Below are positions 26,228 through 38,156 of a stretch of 64,000 nt of DNA, piece by piece. Position 1 is the stretch's first letter, and the number at the start of each line of letters is the position of its first letter. The notes below the pieces were generated by a model. That model was not told where the DNA came from, did no database searches, and saw only the letters and a list, made by a program, of their open reading frames with translations. The stretch is from assembly GCA_029298735.1 (NCBI GenBank), contig JANSLP010000028.1:62001-126000 (forward strand), read 5' to 3'. A program made the translations under genes and the position numbers. Origin of the DNA: Ophiostoma sp. CBS 140.51 (lineage: Eukaryota; Ascomycota; Sordariomycetes; Ophiostomatales; Ophiostomataceae).

Positions 26228-29200
26228 GTCTGGCAAGGGGTGTGATCGTTGGCAAATGAGCTGGCGCTGGCTCGAAAACAAGAGGCAAAAGGGGGGGCGG
26301 GCCCGCAAAGCAAAAACCCCGGATGGCTTCCCCGGAAACAAACACTTGGTGTGGCTAACACGCTTCAGGCCCGCTATTGGACAGCAACAGGAAAAAAAGG
26401 CGGCAATTACTCCGTGCTACTTTCCGAAAAAGACTCTTTGTGTATCCCGCGCAGCTGCCGGAGAACGGAGTACGCATACGGAGCACGGAGAACGAAGCCA
26501 AATCGATTAGCCGACAGAGACGAGCAGACGAGGCAGTGCCAGGGACGAAAGAGATGCACCATAATACCAACGAGGCTCTGTATCGGGAGCCAAGCGATGC
26601 CATCTGATTTGCCAGTTTTGGGCACGGTGTATTATTGTCTGGCCTTCACTTTTCTGCACGCAAACAGTCTCCCCCTTCTAAGCTTTCTTGCGTTTCACCA
26701 CCATTGTGCACTCGTGTGGCCGGCATGATTGTCTGCAGCTACCCGGCGCTACCATATTGAGGAAAAAGAGGGTCCAACAGCCAGTCGCGAGCATCCATAC
26801 ACTTGACCAAACATCGTCTGTTCCGATGTTCACCCGGAGCTCCAGATCATACGGAGCAGGCACACTTTTGAAATCCCCCACGAATCGGCTCTCCGGGTAA
26901 AGAGAACGTTGATTCTCTCCCTCTGATGCCAAACAGGCAGGCTTGCAAGCAGCCTTATATTTTTCCACGACACAGTCTGAAAAACCTGGCAGATCATGGC
27001 AACGGCCGTGGTGATCATCGCCAACAATGGCCGGTTTTGGAAGATATCCCCGAGCGGCGATGCGGAACTCGGGGTCACTCTGACCTCTCTGCTGGTGCTT
27101 GCATGCACTTGCAGGGCCTCGTGGACCCATTACAAACTCATCGTGGACCCATCACAGTCCACGGAACAGCCGCCGCGCCTCAATGGATACATGACTATTT
27201 CTAATACTATGTATATGAAATATATGTGCATAACCGCTGCAGGGTTCAAATCAGGCGGCCAGGCGACCAAACTGCTGGATTTTCGGCCCTACTACCCTTT
27301 GTTGGTCTGGTGAGAGCGGAAGACAGGAAACGCCGACGGTATCTGCCCGCCAGTTGGCCAAAGCACTTACACGCGCTCGGGTTTGCATGCGCGTTGAAGC
27401 TTCCTTTGACTGGCTGCCGGGCATCTTTTCGACGATGGCACCTGTCTGTGGTCTTTCATCTGCCGTTATCCGTCGACGATATCAACAGTCTTGACTCGGC
27501 CACTCGCCCTCTCGCCCTTTCGTTTCCTATTCTCGCCATCCTCCAGCTCGGAGACAATGCCCCGCACAATAGAAACGCCATTTTTATGCCTTTTGTCCCT
27601 TTGCACAACGCATGTGCGTCGCGGGTATGCCTCTGCATCAACCGGATCGTGTCACCCTCCCCGCTGAAGGCGTCGCAGAGATTACAGACATTTGTGTTAT
27701 TGTGTCCACACTGCTCTGTCAGCAAAGCAGGGTCTTGGCAGAACGATAGCTGGAGCATGCGATCATCGACGACTTCCAAATTCTTTCTTTTCAGACGCCT
27801 TTCTCCACTCCCACCACATGCACGTCGTTTCTTTTTTCCCCGAGGGTTATCAAGGTCAGATGATGTGTTTTCAAGAGGGGACGGCCGGAGGGTGGCACCC
27901 AGTTTGTAAGGGAGATGCCTTTATTTTTGTTGCCTGCTGGCTGACTGCCACGAATCCATATTTTGCATCTTGTTATCGGGAGCAGAGGTATCACAAAAAA
28001 CGACCGAAGACGACGATATGGACGAATGTCAAGGTAGCGTTACATGGTTACAGAAAGTGATGGGTGCATTCGAAGGAGTGCATGGCTCCAGCATCACTTC
28101 CCAGTTGGTTGATATTTTGCTTGTGCTTGCCATCAGAGCTAAGCCGACAAGAGCCAACATACCACCCCTCAAACATGTAAGTTTACTTGCCGGACTTGCC
28201 AGGGTGGCAACGTGCGCCACGGGGGATATCGTGCTTTGCATTCGTTGTCCAAGATCTCTCATTGTTGCTCGCCAGAAAATCAATATCAAGCCGCGACAAG
28301 CGAACATGCGGGGCGTGCAGAACGGAATACGAAGTACAACGGGTATGGACAAGACCCGTACCTCTCTGAACGACGTGTTTGACAGCTGATACGCTTCTCG
28401 GGGCATCTCGGCCATCTCTCCCGGGCTACCATTGCAGAAGTTGCCGTGATGAGTTGAACCTAGTGATAAGCTTCGCTCCTGCGACTCGTCCCGAGCCACC
28501 CATTGCAAAGAGCCTGCTCCCTGGGCACGCCTCTACTGCCACATGAACCTTCCCATCCGTCGGTCTAATGTTTCAGCGCAACCAGCAATAGCCAAAATAT
28601 CCTCTGAACGTCTTCCTACCCGCTGTCCCATCTTTTACAATGAACTGTATCTTCATCACTACAGGGAGCCGATGGGCTGCACCATAACAGTAGCCGGTTA
28701 GCGTTTCTCGACAGAGAATAGATACACTTCGTACGTCGTATGTACGCCGTGCTCTAGCACCAGCCGTGTAAGTGGCCACAGGGTTGCAGAGGAAACCTGT
28801 CATATTTTCCCCTTCACCGCGAGGTTCCTACTTAGAATCCCCTGGGTGTGCTGTGTTGAACACATGAGCCGCCCAACGTCCTGTCGGCTCTATTTACAGC
28901 TTGGCTCGGAAGGATACCCCAGAGAAGAGGCGCGGAGAGATTCAAAAATGCCTTGGCTTTTATCTGGCTGGGGCACCTTTGAGCCAACAACGAGATACTT
29001 ACCGGTCCTTGCAACGTATCTGCCCGCGGCCACGACACAATAGCAGTGTGCCATCTCCCACCCCTCCCGGAGTCCCCTACGAATATACACACATGGCAAC
29101 AAGGTATCGTGGACTAAAGTAAATGGCAAAACGCAGCGAACACACATAAGATTGCTGATTGGAGAAGAGAAAGTGCGGAATGCGGAATGGCACATGTCAC

Positions 29201-31029
29201 TATCTCGCATCTCGCGGACGACCGGCCGGTTGGAGTCGGCCAAACAGCATGCGTTGTCTGTGCTTTTGAATTGTCTGATTTCCAACCAAAATTCAAAGCG
29301 TTTTGGGGATCACCGGGAAGATCTATTCAGTATATGCATGCAGGCAGCACGAATGTGGAAAGGAGGTTCACGTCATTCCGCATGAGAAGACATTCGCATT
29401 TGTCCCATAACGGTCGTCGTGGCATGCGGGGGGAGACGGACATGTGTTCTCCATGGCCTATTGCCAGCGCAGCTTCAGTCTTTGGGAAAGTGAAGGCATT
29501 CCCAGTTTTCTCAGGAGACATTTCAGCGGCTGCTAAGTATGGGAAGCACTTGGAACAGCAAAAGCACATACTCCAAACGATGTAAACCACCACACGGCGG
29601 AATCATACGAAATCATTGTTGCCCAATGGCATACGGAGCATATGAGCGGCAAAGGTAGTAGCATCCCATGAGCAATGTTTTGCACCTCATGATCTGCTTC
29701 CTGCGAATCAACTTGGCATTTCTGGGGCCAAGCACCAACAGACTCAACAGACTTTTCGCAATTTTCGCACTTTTCGCACTCCGAAACATGGCGACGGGAT
29801 GTTTTCTTTGACGATAGTGGACGGGCTGACAAGCGGTGTGCCTGGTTGCTTTTTGCGGGCGTGGGCGTGGGAATCACTCTTTCAGCAAAGAAAAAAGCCT
29901 CATGCATCCCATCCACTCTTCGCTCTTCCCGAGAGAGAACCCTTCTTCTCGGCATCGGCATCACATGGCCAAAAGGGGATACAAAAGGCTTTTTTAAGAA
30001 GTGCCCGTCTTTCTCAAGCGCGGAGATATCACCAGCACTCACCTTTCCCTGCATGAAATGGGCAGGCAAGAGGTAAAGGAGAATTAGATGATGGGACGTG
30101 TGTGTGCACTACGATGTGTCGCAAAATAAACGAAAAGGGGTGCAAACGGGGTTGTGAGAAGGATGGAAAAGGGACATATACATGCAAGGACGTGTCGTTT
30201 TTGTCACACCGGTCTTCCCCCGCACAGCCTCTTTGTCATTTTTGTGTTTTGTGTGTTTTTGTACTTTTGTGTGCAGACCTCGCAGCCCTTTTCTGACATT
30301 CATTCCTTCTTGGACGTTTCAAGGTGACATTACGATCGCCAATGTGGCGTTGGTCCAGACCTCTGCTGTGTCCTCTGTGTTGGGTTCCTGTCGCATTGCG
30401 AGTGTGTATCGTGTGGGAGTTCTGAGGAGTACAGAGTCCCATTTTGGCCACCTCGGTGACGATGTCTCTTTTTTTTAACCTATCCACTAAGTTGCTTTGT
30501 GTACTTTGTTTCGCGTGTCGACTTTTGTCTCGACGCGGCTGCGCCAGATGAGCCGTTATGGCCCTACCAAAGAGTGGCAGATGTTGTCTTCTGATTCGCA
30601 GATTTTTCTCACTTTTGCTTTTTTAAATCCAACAAACCAACAAACAAAACGGCAACGGGAGGCTGCAGTCGGTGTAGGAGGCTAGCAAGGGGACGGCCAA
30701 GCCACAGGGCAACACCACCTTGGCAGTCGCGTCTTTTGATACAGTCCTACGCGATGGGAGCTCGAGAGAGAACAGTGACTTTCTTAGTTTCTCGACATCG
30801 AATACTACGGAGTACCACCTCGCAAAGTCCTTGGGCCGCTTCGTGTCTGCACAAAGCCGAAAACTGAAGAAGAGACAGAAGGGTCTCTGGATTCTCTGGG
30901 TGTCGTCTGCGAAATGCCAGCCGCCGGCCCCCAAATGCAGCTCTCATCTACCAAAGAGAGATTCGTGCAGGAAGAATGTCTACGGTGTAGGTAAGGCGGT
31001 CTATCAGGGTTACATGCCTGGTAAGCTGC

Positions 31030-31320
31030 AGTAATTTTTTTGTTTGCATTCACCTCATTGCCATTCATTCATGTCGTTACTAATAATATACTAGGGGAAT
31101 ATATTGACGAAAATCAGTGCTAGAAGGTAATGATTTTCTTTGGTTAAAAATAGTTGTATAAAAGTAAATAAACAATTGCATTTATTTGATTCTATTTTAT
31201 TAAATTTCGTTCTATTGGAAATCTTTGAATACGGGGGACAATAATAATTGAATAAAATAATCGGCTTTTGTTCGATTTTGCGGACCAGTTTTCATGTGAC
31301 TATCATCAGAGATATGCTAC
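31030..31320. other. A+T-rich island inside desert 1
   Basis: About 290 bp dominated by A and T (for example around 31140-31260, with AATAATAATT and TATTTTATTAAATTT strings), in sharp contrast to flanking DNA. No ORF of note. It could be a matrix-attachment or origin-like easily unwound element, or a relic of a mutated repeat; nothing in the sequence separates these. Confidence 0.6.
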
Positions 31321-32670
31321 ATATACAATCACAAGGCTCCTGATATTTCACAAACAAAAACATGATACCACCTTGCCACTGTTTTGTAATGGACGTTCTA
31401 CCAGTGTATGACAGTCATACATGGCAAAAAAAAAGAGCAACCAAAATAGATCGTGGCCATAGTAAACCACGATGCAACGGGCGAACAGCAAATATATTTT
31501 CCTATCAGCCAGAGGGTCTGTTTAATGCCTACGCTGTATCTTTCAGCTCCTTCCGTAGGACATTGGGCATTCAGAAGTAGTAAGAACACGAGATCGGGCA
31601 AATGAGAAGTAATCTTCATTTGCAGTTACTCATAGAATTCATATCAGATGTAGTTCATTAGGCTACGACATCCTGTTGCACCCTTTGCCCTTCCGGATCA
31701 AGGCCGTGAACCGGAAGTTGCACATGCACAGTCACTTCGGCAATAAAAATGAGGCGAGTGGGAAGAAAGCTCGAACTGTAAGTTTCACAACAGGTTAGTC
31801 AGACTTTATTTTCTTCTCCGTTTCTTTCCATTTATATTTCGGCATGCTCCTTTGAGCCATGTATTGAGACATACACTTGTGCCCGGGATCTTCTAGAAAG
31901 CTGCACGCTTTTTCAAGGCACGCCTCCCAATATGGCTGGATGCATTACCGGTCAGCTCGATTCAAAAGCATCTTTGAATGTCTCTAATTTTGCTCTGTAA
32001 AAGTAGCCACTCGGCAAACACACAAGGCCAAACATGAGGCCAGACAAGGTGACCAGGAAGCACACAAGCACTGCGTCTCATGTACATCTTAACCTATCAA
32101 GATGCTGACGCAAGGAACGAGTGCTCCTCGGAAGCAACGCACCACCCCCGAGTGCATACTGAATACTATGTGAAGCGTGTGCGGACCAGTATGTCGTATG
32201 TTTATATGTGGATATCTGAGTGCACAATAACATCGGCACCCTGACATTGCCTTTTTGTCTGCCAACATTTCCCATTGGCCACGATTTGATCATGAAGCGA
32301 ACGTTGACCTGTAGATTGGTCTGCTCTTCACGAAAAGGTGGGCTTGGCAATAGTAGACAATAATACGTGAAACATGCAGAACTGTGCAGAGAAGCACAAG
32401 TGTATGCATGCGTATGCGTATGCTGAAGGAGTCGACAAAAGCACTCCGTACAGAGATAATCGTCACACAGCAGCGTGCAGTTTGTATATATCGGCAGAGC
32501 AAGGCTGAACAAAAGTCAAAGCGGTCTCGGGAGATGTGCAAAAGAAAGAAGCAAAAAGTAGAAAAAAAGGCGCCGGACGATAAGTGGTGAAAGTCAAAGA
32601 CAGAAAATGAAACAGGCAGACGAAGAACAGACGGGCGGCAGGGCATCGAATATCCGATGCCGTGCAGGAT

Positions 32671-32700
32671 TCTCATATGTTCTCATATGTTCTCATATGT
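32671..32700 (+). repeat. Perfect 10-bp tandem repeat, 3 copies
   Basis: TCTCATATGT occurs three times head to tail. Each unit contains the palindrome CATATG, so three E-box-like (CANNTG) sites lie exactly one helical turn apart. Function is unknown. Confidence 0.95.
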
Positions 32701-33200
32701 TCAAGGTTCACGATGATCCGTTCTCAGTAAGTAAAAGCATGGGGGGCCGGAAACTAGCCATATCCATTTGCATCCCTTCATCTCGTCGCCTTATTTCTGC
32801 TGTCGGACTGTCTTGTGACCTGCGGAGCGATACTCCTGCATCCTGCTGCCTGTTGATGCCTATTAATGCCTATCAATACCTGTTGTCTATTCGTCCTCAT
32901 GGGCGCCTTTCTTTTTTTTTGTCTCGTCATGTCTCGGAAAGGGGCGTTCCTTTTGCACTTTTGTCTGCTTTAAAATAAAAGGGGCGGAGGTGTGTGCATG
33001 CAAAAGAATGATAAAAGTACAGTAGGCTGCAAAAGTGCAGCAAGCAAGCAAGGGTCTGGCCGCCGGCTGCATTCCGCGGACCGGAAGAAAGACGTCAAGA
33101 AAAGCAAAGGCAATTAAAACATTAAAAGACAAATGAAAGAATGGGAAATCAGCACAAAGTGGACGCCTTCTTTATGAGGCTCAACGCCGCAGAGGTGAGA

Positions 33201-34715
33201 AAGGCGGCGGCAGTTGGCGATTTTGGCCGATAGTATCATGAAGTTTCTCTTTTTCCGCCTTTTCTTTTCTTCTTTTCTTCTTTTATTATTTTCTGTCGTT
33301 TTCTGTGGTTTCTTTTCTCTTTTCTTTTTCTTGTTGAGAAATGGCAACTGCCGCATTGGGCAATTGTGGCCCATGCTATCCATGTCCACAGGTGGGAAGC
33401 GAGGACGAATATTGTCGGTTGGTCGGACTCTTTTGTCGTCGAAATGCAAATTTGTTTGCCGCGCGACGCACTTGCGTCGTTGGACCTGGTGAGTCGGTGA
33501 CAGGAGGATGAGATGCAAATGAGAGCATAAAATAAGAGAATACAACGGTCAATATAACACGCCCCTCTTCTTCGTCGTACCTTCCTTTTCTCGTTATGCT
33601 CTTCGTCCCTCGGAAGGTAGGCGCTTGCTCTTTCCTTACAAAGGAACTATGTTGACTTTGGCAAGGACGACCATGCCACACATCGTCCCCGCCCCTCTGC
33701 ACCTTCAGTGTCTTTTTGCCTGCCTACCTCCTTGGCCGGATAGTCCTTCTGTATTTCTGTATTCCGTCTTGCCCAGACCGTTGCCCAAGCCGTTGCCCAG
33801 TCTGCGGTGCAGCTTCTTGCCCTTTTCGCCTCTCCTGCCTGTCGCTCAGCCTGGCCGTGCACTTTCCCAACAGAGTAATCAGCGACCTTCAGTCTACTGT
33901 AAACATTTGCACCTTCCCCTGCTGCGCTGTCTCATCTGTGCCGCCCAAGTGCACCGTTGCATGGCCGGAAGCTCCCCCCGTCTGCAAGCCAGTTGCAACA
34001 GTCGCAAGCTGCCGGAAGATTAAACAGAAACACAGCAGACTTGCAGGTTCGCTTGCCTTGCACTTGCCTTGCGCTTGCCTTGCACTTGCTAAATTTGTCC
34101 GCTTTGGGTTTTCTCCTGTTCCTTCCTTCCTAAGTTCTCCAGGCTCGTAAGGCTGTTCCACCTCCTTCTTCTGTTGACCGCAAACGTCCATTCCAGTCAG
34201 CCGTTGCCAGCGGACTTACGACGTACATTCGACTCGGCTGAGCCTTTTGGCTTTTGGTGCAAGACCAAGACAATTGAGGAGGCTCCGTCCATCGGCCCCT
34301 CACTATGACACCACGCATTATGGGAGCGACTATGACACAGCAGCCAAGCTGGGCATTAGGTGCCGGGTCAGGCGCAAAACAAGACCTAAAAATACCTGAA
34401 AGAAATTCGGCCAAAATAGAGCACAAAGCTGTCCAAGACAAAACAGCTCACGCCCACTTTCGACGACTTTCGACAAAGAAAAAAACAACACACGTCATTT
34501 CTCCCATTTTATCGAATTTCTACCCGTTTCGCAATTTATCGAATTTCCCACCTCCCCTGCTTTTGCTTCGTACACCGCATTTACATCACTCTTTCCTTAC
34601 ATCCACGCCCAACAAAGCTCAACAAAAGTCGACACTTCGGAGCTGCCGACAACAGCCACTTTCGCTTTTGTCCTTTACTCGAACACATATCACACCCCCC
34701 AAACACACGATCATC
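33201..34715 (+). promoter_or_regulatory. Probable promoter and leader of the CCDC124-like gene
   Basis: Pyrimidine-rich on the + strand in repeated blocks (about 33240-33330, 33700-33860, 34540-34640), as expected upstream of a + strand fungal gene. A tandem CTTGCCTTGCA-like repeat lies at about 34050-34090. No coding region is supported. Confidence 0.45.
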
Positions 34716-35821
34716 ATGGCTGGCGGAAGAAAGGGTGCCGAGGCGAGCAGCAAAAAGGCACAGGGCCAGGCCCGCAAGGCCGATGCGGTAGCCCAGAAGG
34801 CGGCCGCAGAAGAGGCCCGGCAGGCGGCTGCAGAGGCAGAAGAATGGTCCAAGGGCGCCAAGGGTGCCGGCAAGAAGTGAGTTCAAAGATTTCAATAACC
34901 CCTGTATATGGAGATGTTGCAATAGAAGATAGGCAGGATGTGAACAAGGAAGAGGACATAACCACACATCGCAAGGGGCGACGGCTCACCGGATGGCACT
35001 CCCGTTGGTGTGACAGTCTTGCGATGCAGATAGTGAAGAAGACGATAGGGGGAGAGAAGGAGACGACGACGCGGAAGACGTGGAGGACACACAAAAAATT
35101 ACGCGCCGATGTGTTGTCGTTGTATCAAGCTACTGCCACTTCCGACTATTTTTTCCCTTTGTCGTCGTCTCTCGCCCGTCGACCGTTGCATCGCCGCTTG
35201 ATTTGGGCAGCCCCTATGGCCCCCTCATCCCCTCCCACTTTGTCTCGAGGACACCAGCTGACCACTCTTCTTATTTACAACAGGGAGGCTGAGGCTGCCA
35301 AAAAGGCAGATCTGGCCCGCAAAAAGGCCGAGCGCGAGGCCCTGCTCGCCGAAGAAGAGAAGAACACCCCTGGCCGCGCCGCCCCCAAGAACGCCAAATC
35401 GGCCACGAAGAAGACGGCCGCCGCCGCACCGTCACGAGGCCTCGACCTGTCCCAACTCGACGATGCGCCCGTCGACAAGAAGCTGACGTCCGTCAACGCC
35501 ACCGGCATCGACAACGCCCTCGACGCGCTCTCCCTCGACGGTGGCAGCGCCAGCGCGGCGACCGTCGACCGCCACCCGGAGCGCCGCTTCAAGGCTGCCT
35601 ACGCTGCGTTCGAGGAGCGCCGCCTCGCCGAGATGGACGCCGACGGCTCGAGCAAGGGTCTGCGTCTGAACCAGCGCAAGGACAAGGTTCGCAAGGAGTT
35701 TGAGAAGAGCCCGGAGAACCCCTTCAACCAGGTGACGGCGCGGTACGACTCGAACAAGGTGGAGCTGGCGCAGATCAAGGACCAGGAGAAGTCCAAGATT
35801 GAGAAGCGGTTGGGCGCGTAG
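34716..35821 (+). CDS. CCDC124/Oxs1-family ribosome-associated coiled-coil protein, 2 exons
   Basis: Exons 34716-34876 and 35284-35821 (232 aa). The intron is GTGAGT..ACAG, 407 nt, long for this window. The N-terminal half is an Ala/Lys/Glu-rich helix (KGAEASSKKAQGQARKADAV, then AEEWSKGAKGAGKKEAEAAK, then KKAEREALLAEEEK), matching the family pattern of a basic helix, a Trp-containing segment and a second KKAEREALL helix. The C-terminal part has FKAAYAAFEERRLAEM, LRLNQRKDKVRKEFEKSPEN and PFNQ, the CCDC124 (DUF1014) signature. Human CCDC124 and the shorter yeast Lso2 bind idle 80S ribosomes; fission yeast Oxs1 has been described as a stress cofactor. Ribosome binding here is inferred from family. 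Length is close to animal CCDC124 (about 220 aa). Confidence 0.9.
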
Positions 35822-36337
35822 GCCAAGACTGTCCTGGGTCTTACTTTTTGCCTTATTCTCATCGCATTCTGATTATACACATTTCTGGTTTCTTTGAAAG
35901 GCTAGAGTTTATTTTTGCGTCGCACGACGTCTATTCTTACTTGTAAATAAAAATAATAAATGAAACACAATAACCACAGCATGGCAGAGACGCCTCCACC
36001 TCGTGAAGATTTTGTCACCTGTTGCGCTGTTGTCAATGACTTCATCCAGGCACACTAACAGCACCAACTTTACAGCTATATTTTAGCCCCTCCTCCCGCT
36101 GCCCCTCACTGCGCATGCAACACAGCACCAACTTAAAGCCGAGCTTGAGCTTAAGTGGACCGGCAGAATTCATCTACCGCCTATCTCACCGCCTTCCCCT
36201 TTCAGAGAACCATACTGGGGAATGCGCATGAACTTGTCGATCTCCTGGAAACACATAACGTTTGTCGCGCGATCGCGATACAGACGACGTGTTTTCTCTC
36301 TTTTTCTCGGCTGTGAAAGCATGCCATTCTTATATAA
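35822..36337. other. Intergenic between CCDC124-like and FTS-like genes
   Basis: 516 bp. The left part has A/T-rich 3' UTR-like sequence with AATAAT strings near 35950. The right part is the upstream region of the FTS-like gene; TATATAAATGG overlaps its start codon. No ORF of interest. Confidence 0.7.
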
Positions 36338-37641
36338 ATGGCTACCACACGATTCGTAAGCCTGCCGTCGCTGCGGCGGCAGAACCTACTCGCCGAGTTG
36401 TAAGTCTTCCTCGAGAACCCCTGGCCATCTCGGTCCCTTTTTATATCACTCCCGCTGACAATAAGCCTGCAGCTCCGGCCTCAAACAGGCATGCCCGGAT
36501 GGTGTTTTCATGACATTGACGCCCGGAGACCCGTCTTTGTGGTCCGGCGTCATCTTTGTCCGTGATGGTGCGAGTCGACCGTCATCTTTATCGAAGCCGG
36601 TGGATATCAACTAACCCCCTCTCTCCTCCCCTCCAGGACCCTATGCGCCGGCCGTCCTGCGCTTTCAGATCTCCTTCCCCGACTCCTACCCGAGCCTGCC
36701 ACCGCTCGTCACCTTTGCCACCGACATCTTCCACCCACTCATCACACCTCTCACCACCCAGACCTACACTACCGACATCCAGGACAATGGCACTGTCAGC
36801 GCCACCGACGAAGAGCGTCTGCCGCCGGGTGGATTTAGTTTGAGGCATGGATTCCCGGCTTGGTTTGGCCGCGGCAATCGCAACAAGCGTCTAAGCGCGC
36901 AGCTCAGCGGACATAATCAGCTCCAGCCTCAGACCCCGAGCCAACAGCAACAGCGAACGGCCTCACCCTCATCCTCCTCTCCTCTCCGCCCACAGACGCC
37001 GCCGCGGTCCGCCGCGCCTTCTGGCAGCAACCAGAGCACACCCAACTCGTCGGCCGCCTCGCCTTTCGGTGGAGCAAAGCAACGCAGCGGTCAGAGCCAG
37101 CGGTCGGCCGCCACGTCAACTCCGACGCCGTCCTACATACAGACTCAACCGCCTGCTCCGACGGTGTCGACTTACGACGTCCTAAAGTACATTCGCAGCA
37201 CCTTTGACGACGCCGACGTACTGGATGCCGTGCCACTCGAGGCTGCGGGAAACCCAGGCGCATGGAACGCCTGGCGGACACACCGTCAGCAGGAGGCCAC
37301 CAAGATGACGAGCAAGGACGGGGCTGCCACGGTGGACACTGTGATTCCAACCTCTCCCACATCTCCACGGCCGCCACTACCACCACGTAAACCCGGCGAG
37401 TGGAACTGGGAACACGTCTGGGAAGAGCGTGTCAAAAAGGGCATCAACACGAGCCTGTCCGATCCGATTCTCTTTGGCAGTGCAGGCGCTGCTGATGATG
37501 TGGTAAGTAAAGACACCAGGCAAAGAACACAGTGATAATAGCACGCTAACATTTTAGATCCGCTTCCTGTGTATGGAAGAGAGTGAAATTGAGGCTGTCA
37601 AGGACAACCTCAAGCGGACACTGGGTGCCCAAGCGTCGTGA
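36338..37641 (+). CDS. FTS/AKTIP-type ubiquitin E2 variant (UEV), 4 exons
   Basis: Exons 36338-36399, 36473-36567, 36637-37502, 37558-37641 (368 aa); all joins keep frame. Exon 2 uses the CTGCAG acceptor at 36472; the later AAACAG acceptor would hit a stop. A ubiquitin-conjugating fold at residues 1 to about 110: LRRQNLLAEFSGLKQACPDG, then FVRDGPYAPAVLRFQISFPD and PPLVTFATDIFHPLITPLTT. The usual HPN and active-site cysteine segment is replaced by YTTDIQDNGTVSATDEERL, so it should be catalytically inactive, as in FTS/AKTIP. A Ser/Pro/Gln-rich insert (about 120-225) precedes a conserved C-terminal part (DVLKYIRSTFDDADVLDAVP, then GAWNAWRTHR, EWNWEHVWEERV and a final helix). In Aspergillus, FTS works with Hook and FHIP to link dynein to early endosomes; that role is inferred here. 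Confidence 0.86.
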
Positions 37642-38156
37642 GAATCGATGATGTCTATCGGGCTCGTCTGTGGTGTGAGATTTCTCTTCTTTTTCTTCTT
37701 CGGGCATGGCGTTTGAGGATAGCGGCTGTTTATGGTTTTCTTCCACCTCTTTCGTTCTCATTTTATATTCTTATAAACCATTTGATTTATTCCTTCCGAA
37801 TTGTCGCACTCGCACTTTCCATTCTCGTATATCCATACATTTTGCAAACATGGCAGGATACCACCAGAGCATCTTCAGACAGAAGGTGCGATTGCCAACA
37901 AGTTCCCAACATAATTATTACTGCTCCTTCCTTGAATATTTTGAAATACGAGCAACTGTAAAATGTAAACAAACAACACGCCATTTTGGGCCCTAACTCT
38001 CTTATCTACTATCCCCTCCTATCCTCAAGTTTTCTTGGCTTTTTGGAGTCGCTTCTTGGAATTGATTGCCGTCTATCATCACGACAATAGAAGTTCAACT
38101 CCTTTTGATTCCATTTTGACCTTTTGACCTGTTTTGACTTTATTTTGACCGTCGCC
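37642..38156. other. Intergenic between the FTS-like gene and the 812-aa gene
   Basis: 515 bp with moderately A/T-rich 3' UTR-like sequence and a T-rich leader immediately before the next start codon (TTTTGAC repeated four to five times at about 38115-38150). No other feature is supported. Confidence 0.7.

Larger units (their letters stand above)
18001..33200. other. Gene desert 1: about 15 kb with no supportable gene
   Basis: Open frames exist on both strands (up to about 230 codons), but they overlap one another, often lack an ATG start, and contain no domain or motif I recognise. I found no transposase, reverse transcriptase, LTR, terminal repeat, tRNA A/B boxes or rRNA. Most of the tract has ordinary base composition, so it does not look like classic RIP-degraded A+T-rich repeat DNA, except the A+T-rich stretch at about 31030-31320. 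Dispersed GTAC-type short motifs (TACGGAG, TACTTGTAC) recur. It may hold distal regulatory DNA, non-coding RNA or fast-evolving small genes; the sequence alone does not decide. Confidence 0.6.

Noticed and set aside
27238..27262. tRNA B-box-like GGTTCAAATC
   Set aside because: No A box at the right distance and no acceptor-stem pairing was seen; other GGTTCG strings (46885, 52195) fail likewise.
18571..33130. Many open frames of 60-230 codons in gene desert 1 (for example 20162-20818 minus, 22535-23149 minus, 25594-26259 plus, 27226-27909 plus)
   Set aside because: Several of the longest (20162-20818, 27226-27909) begin at TTG or GTG rather than ATG, and some run through microsatellites or the T23 tract. 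Frames overlap on both strands and none shows a domain, signal peptide or motif I recognise.
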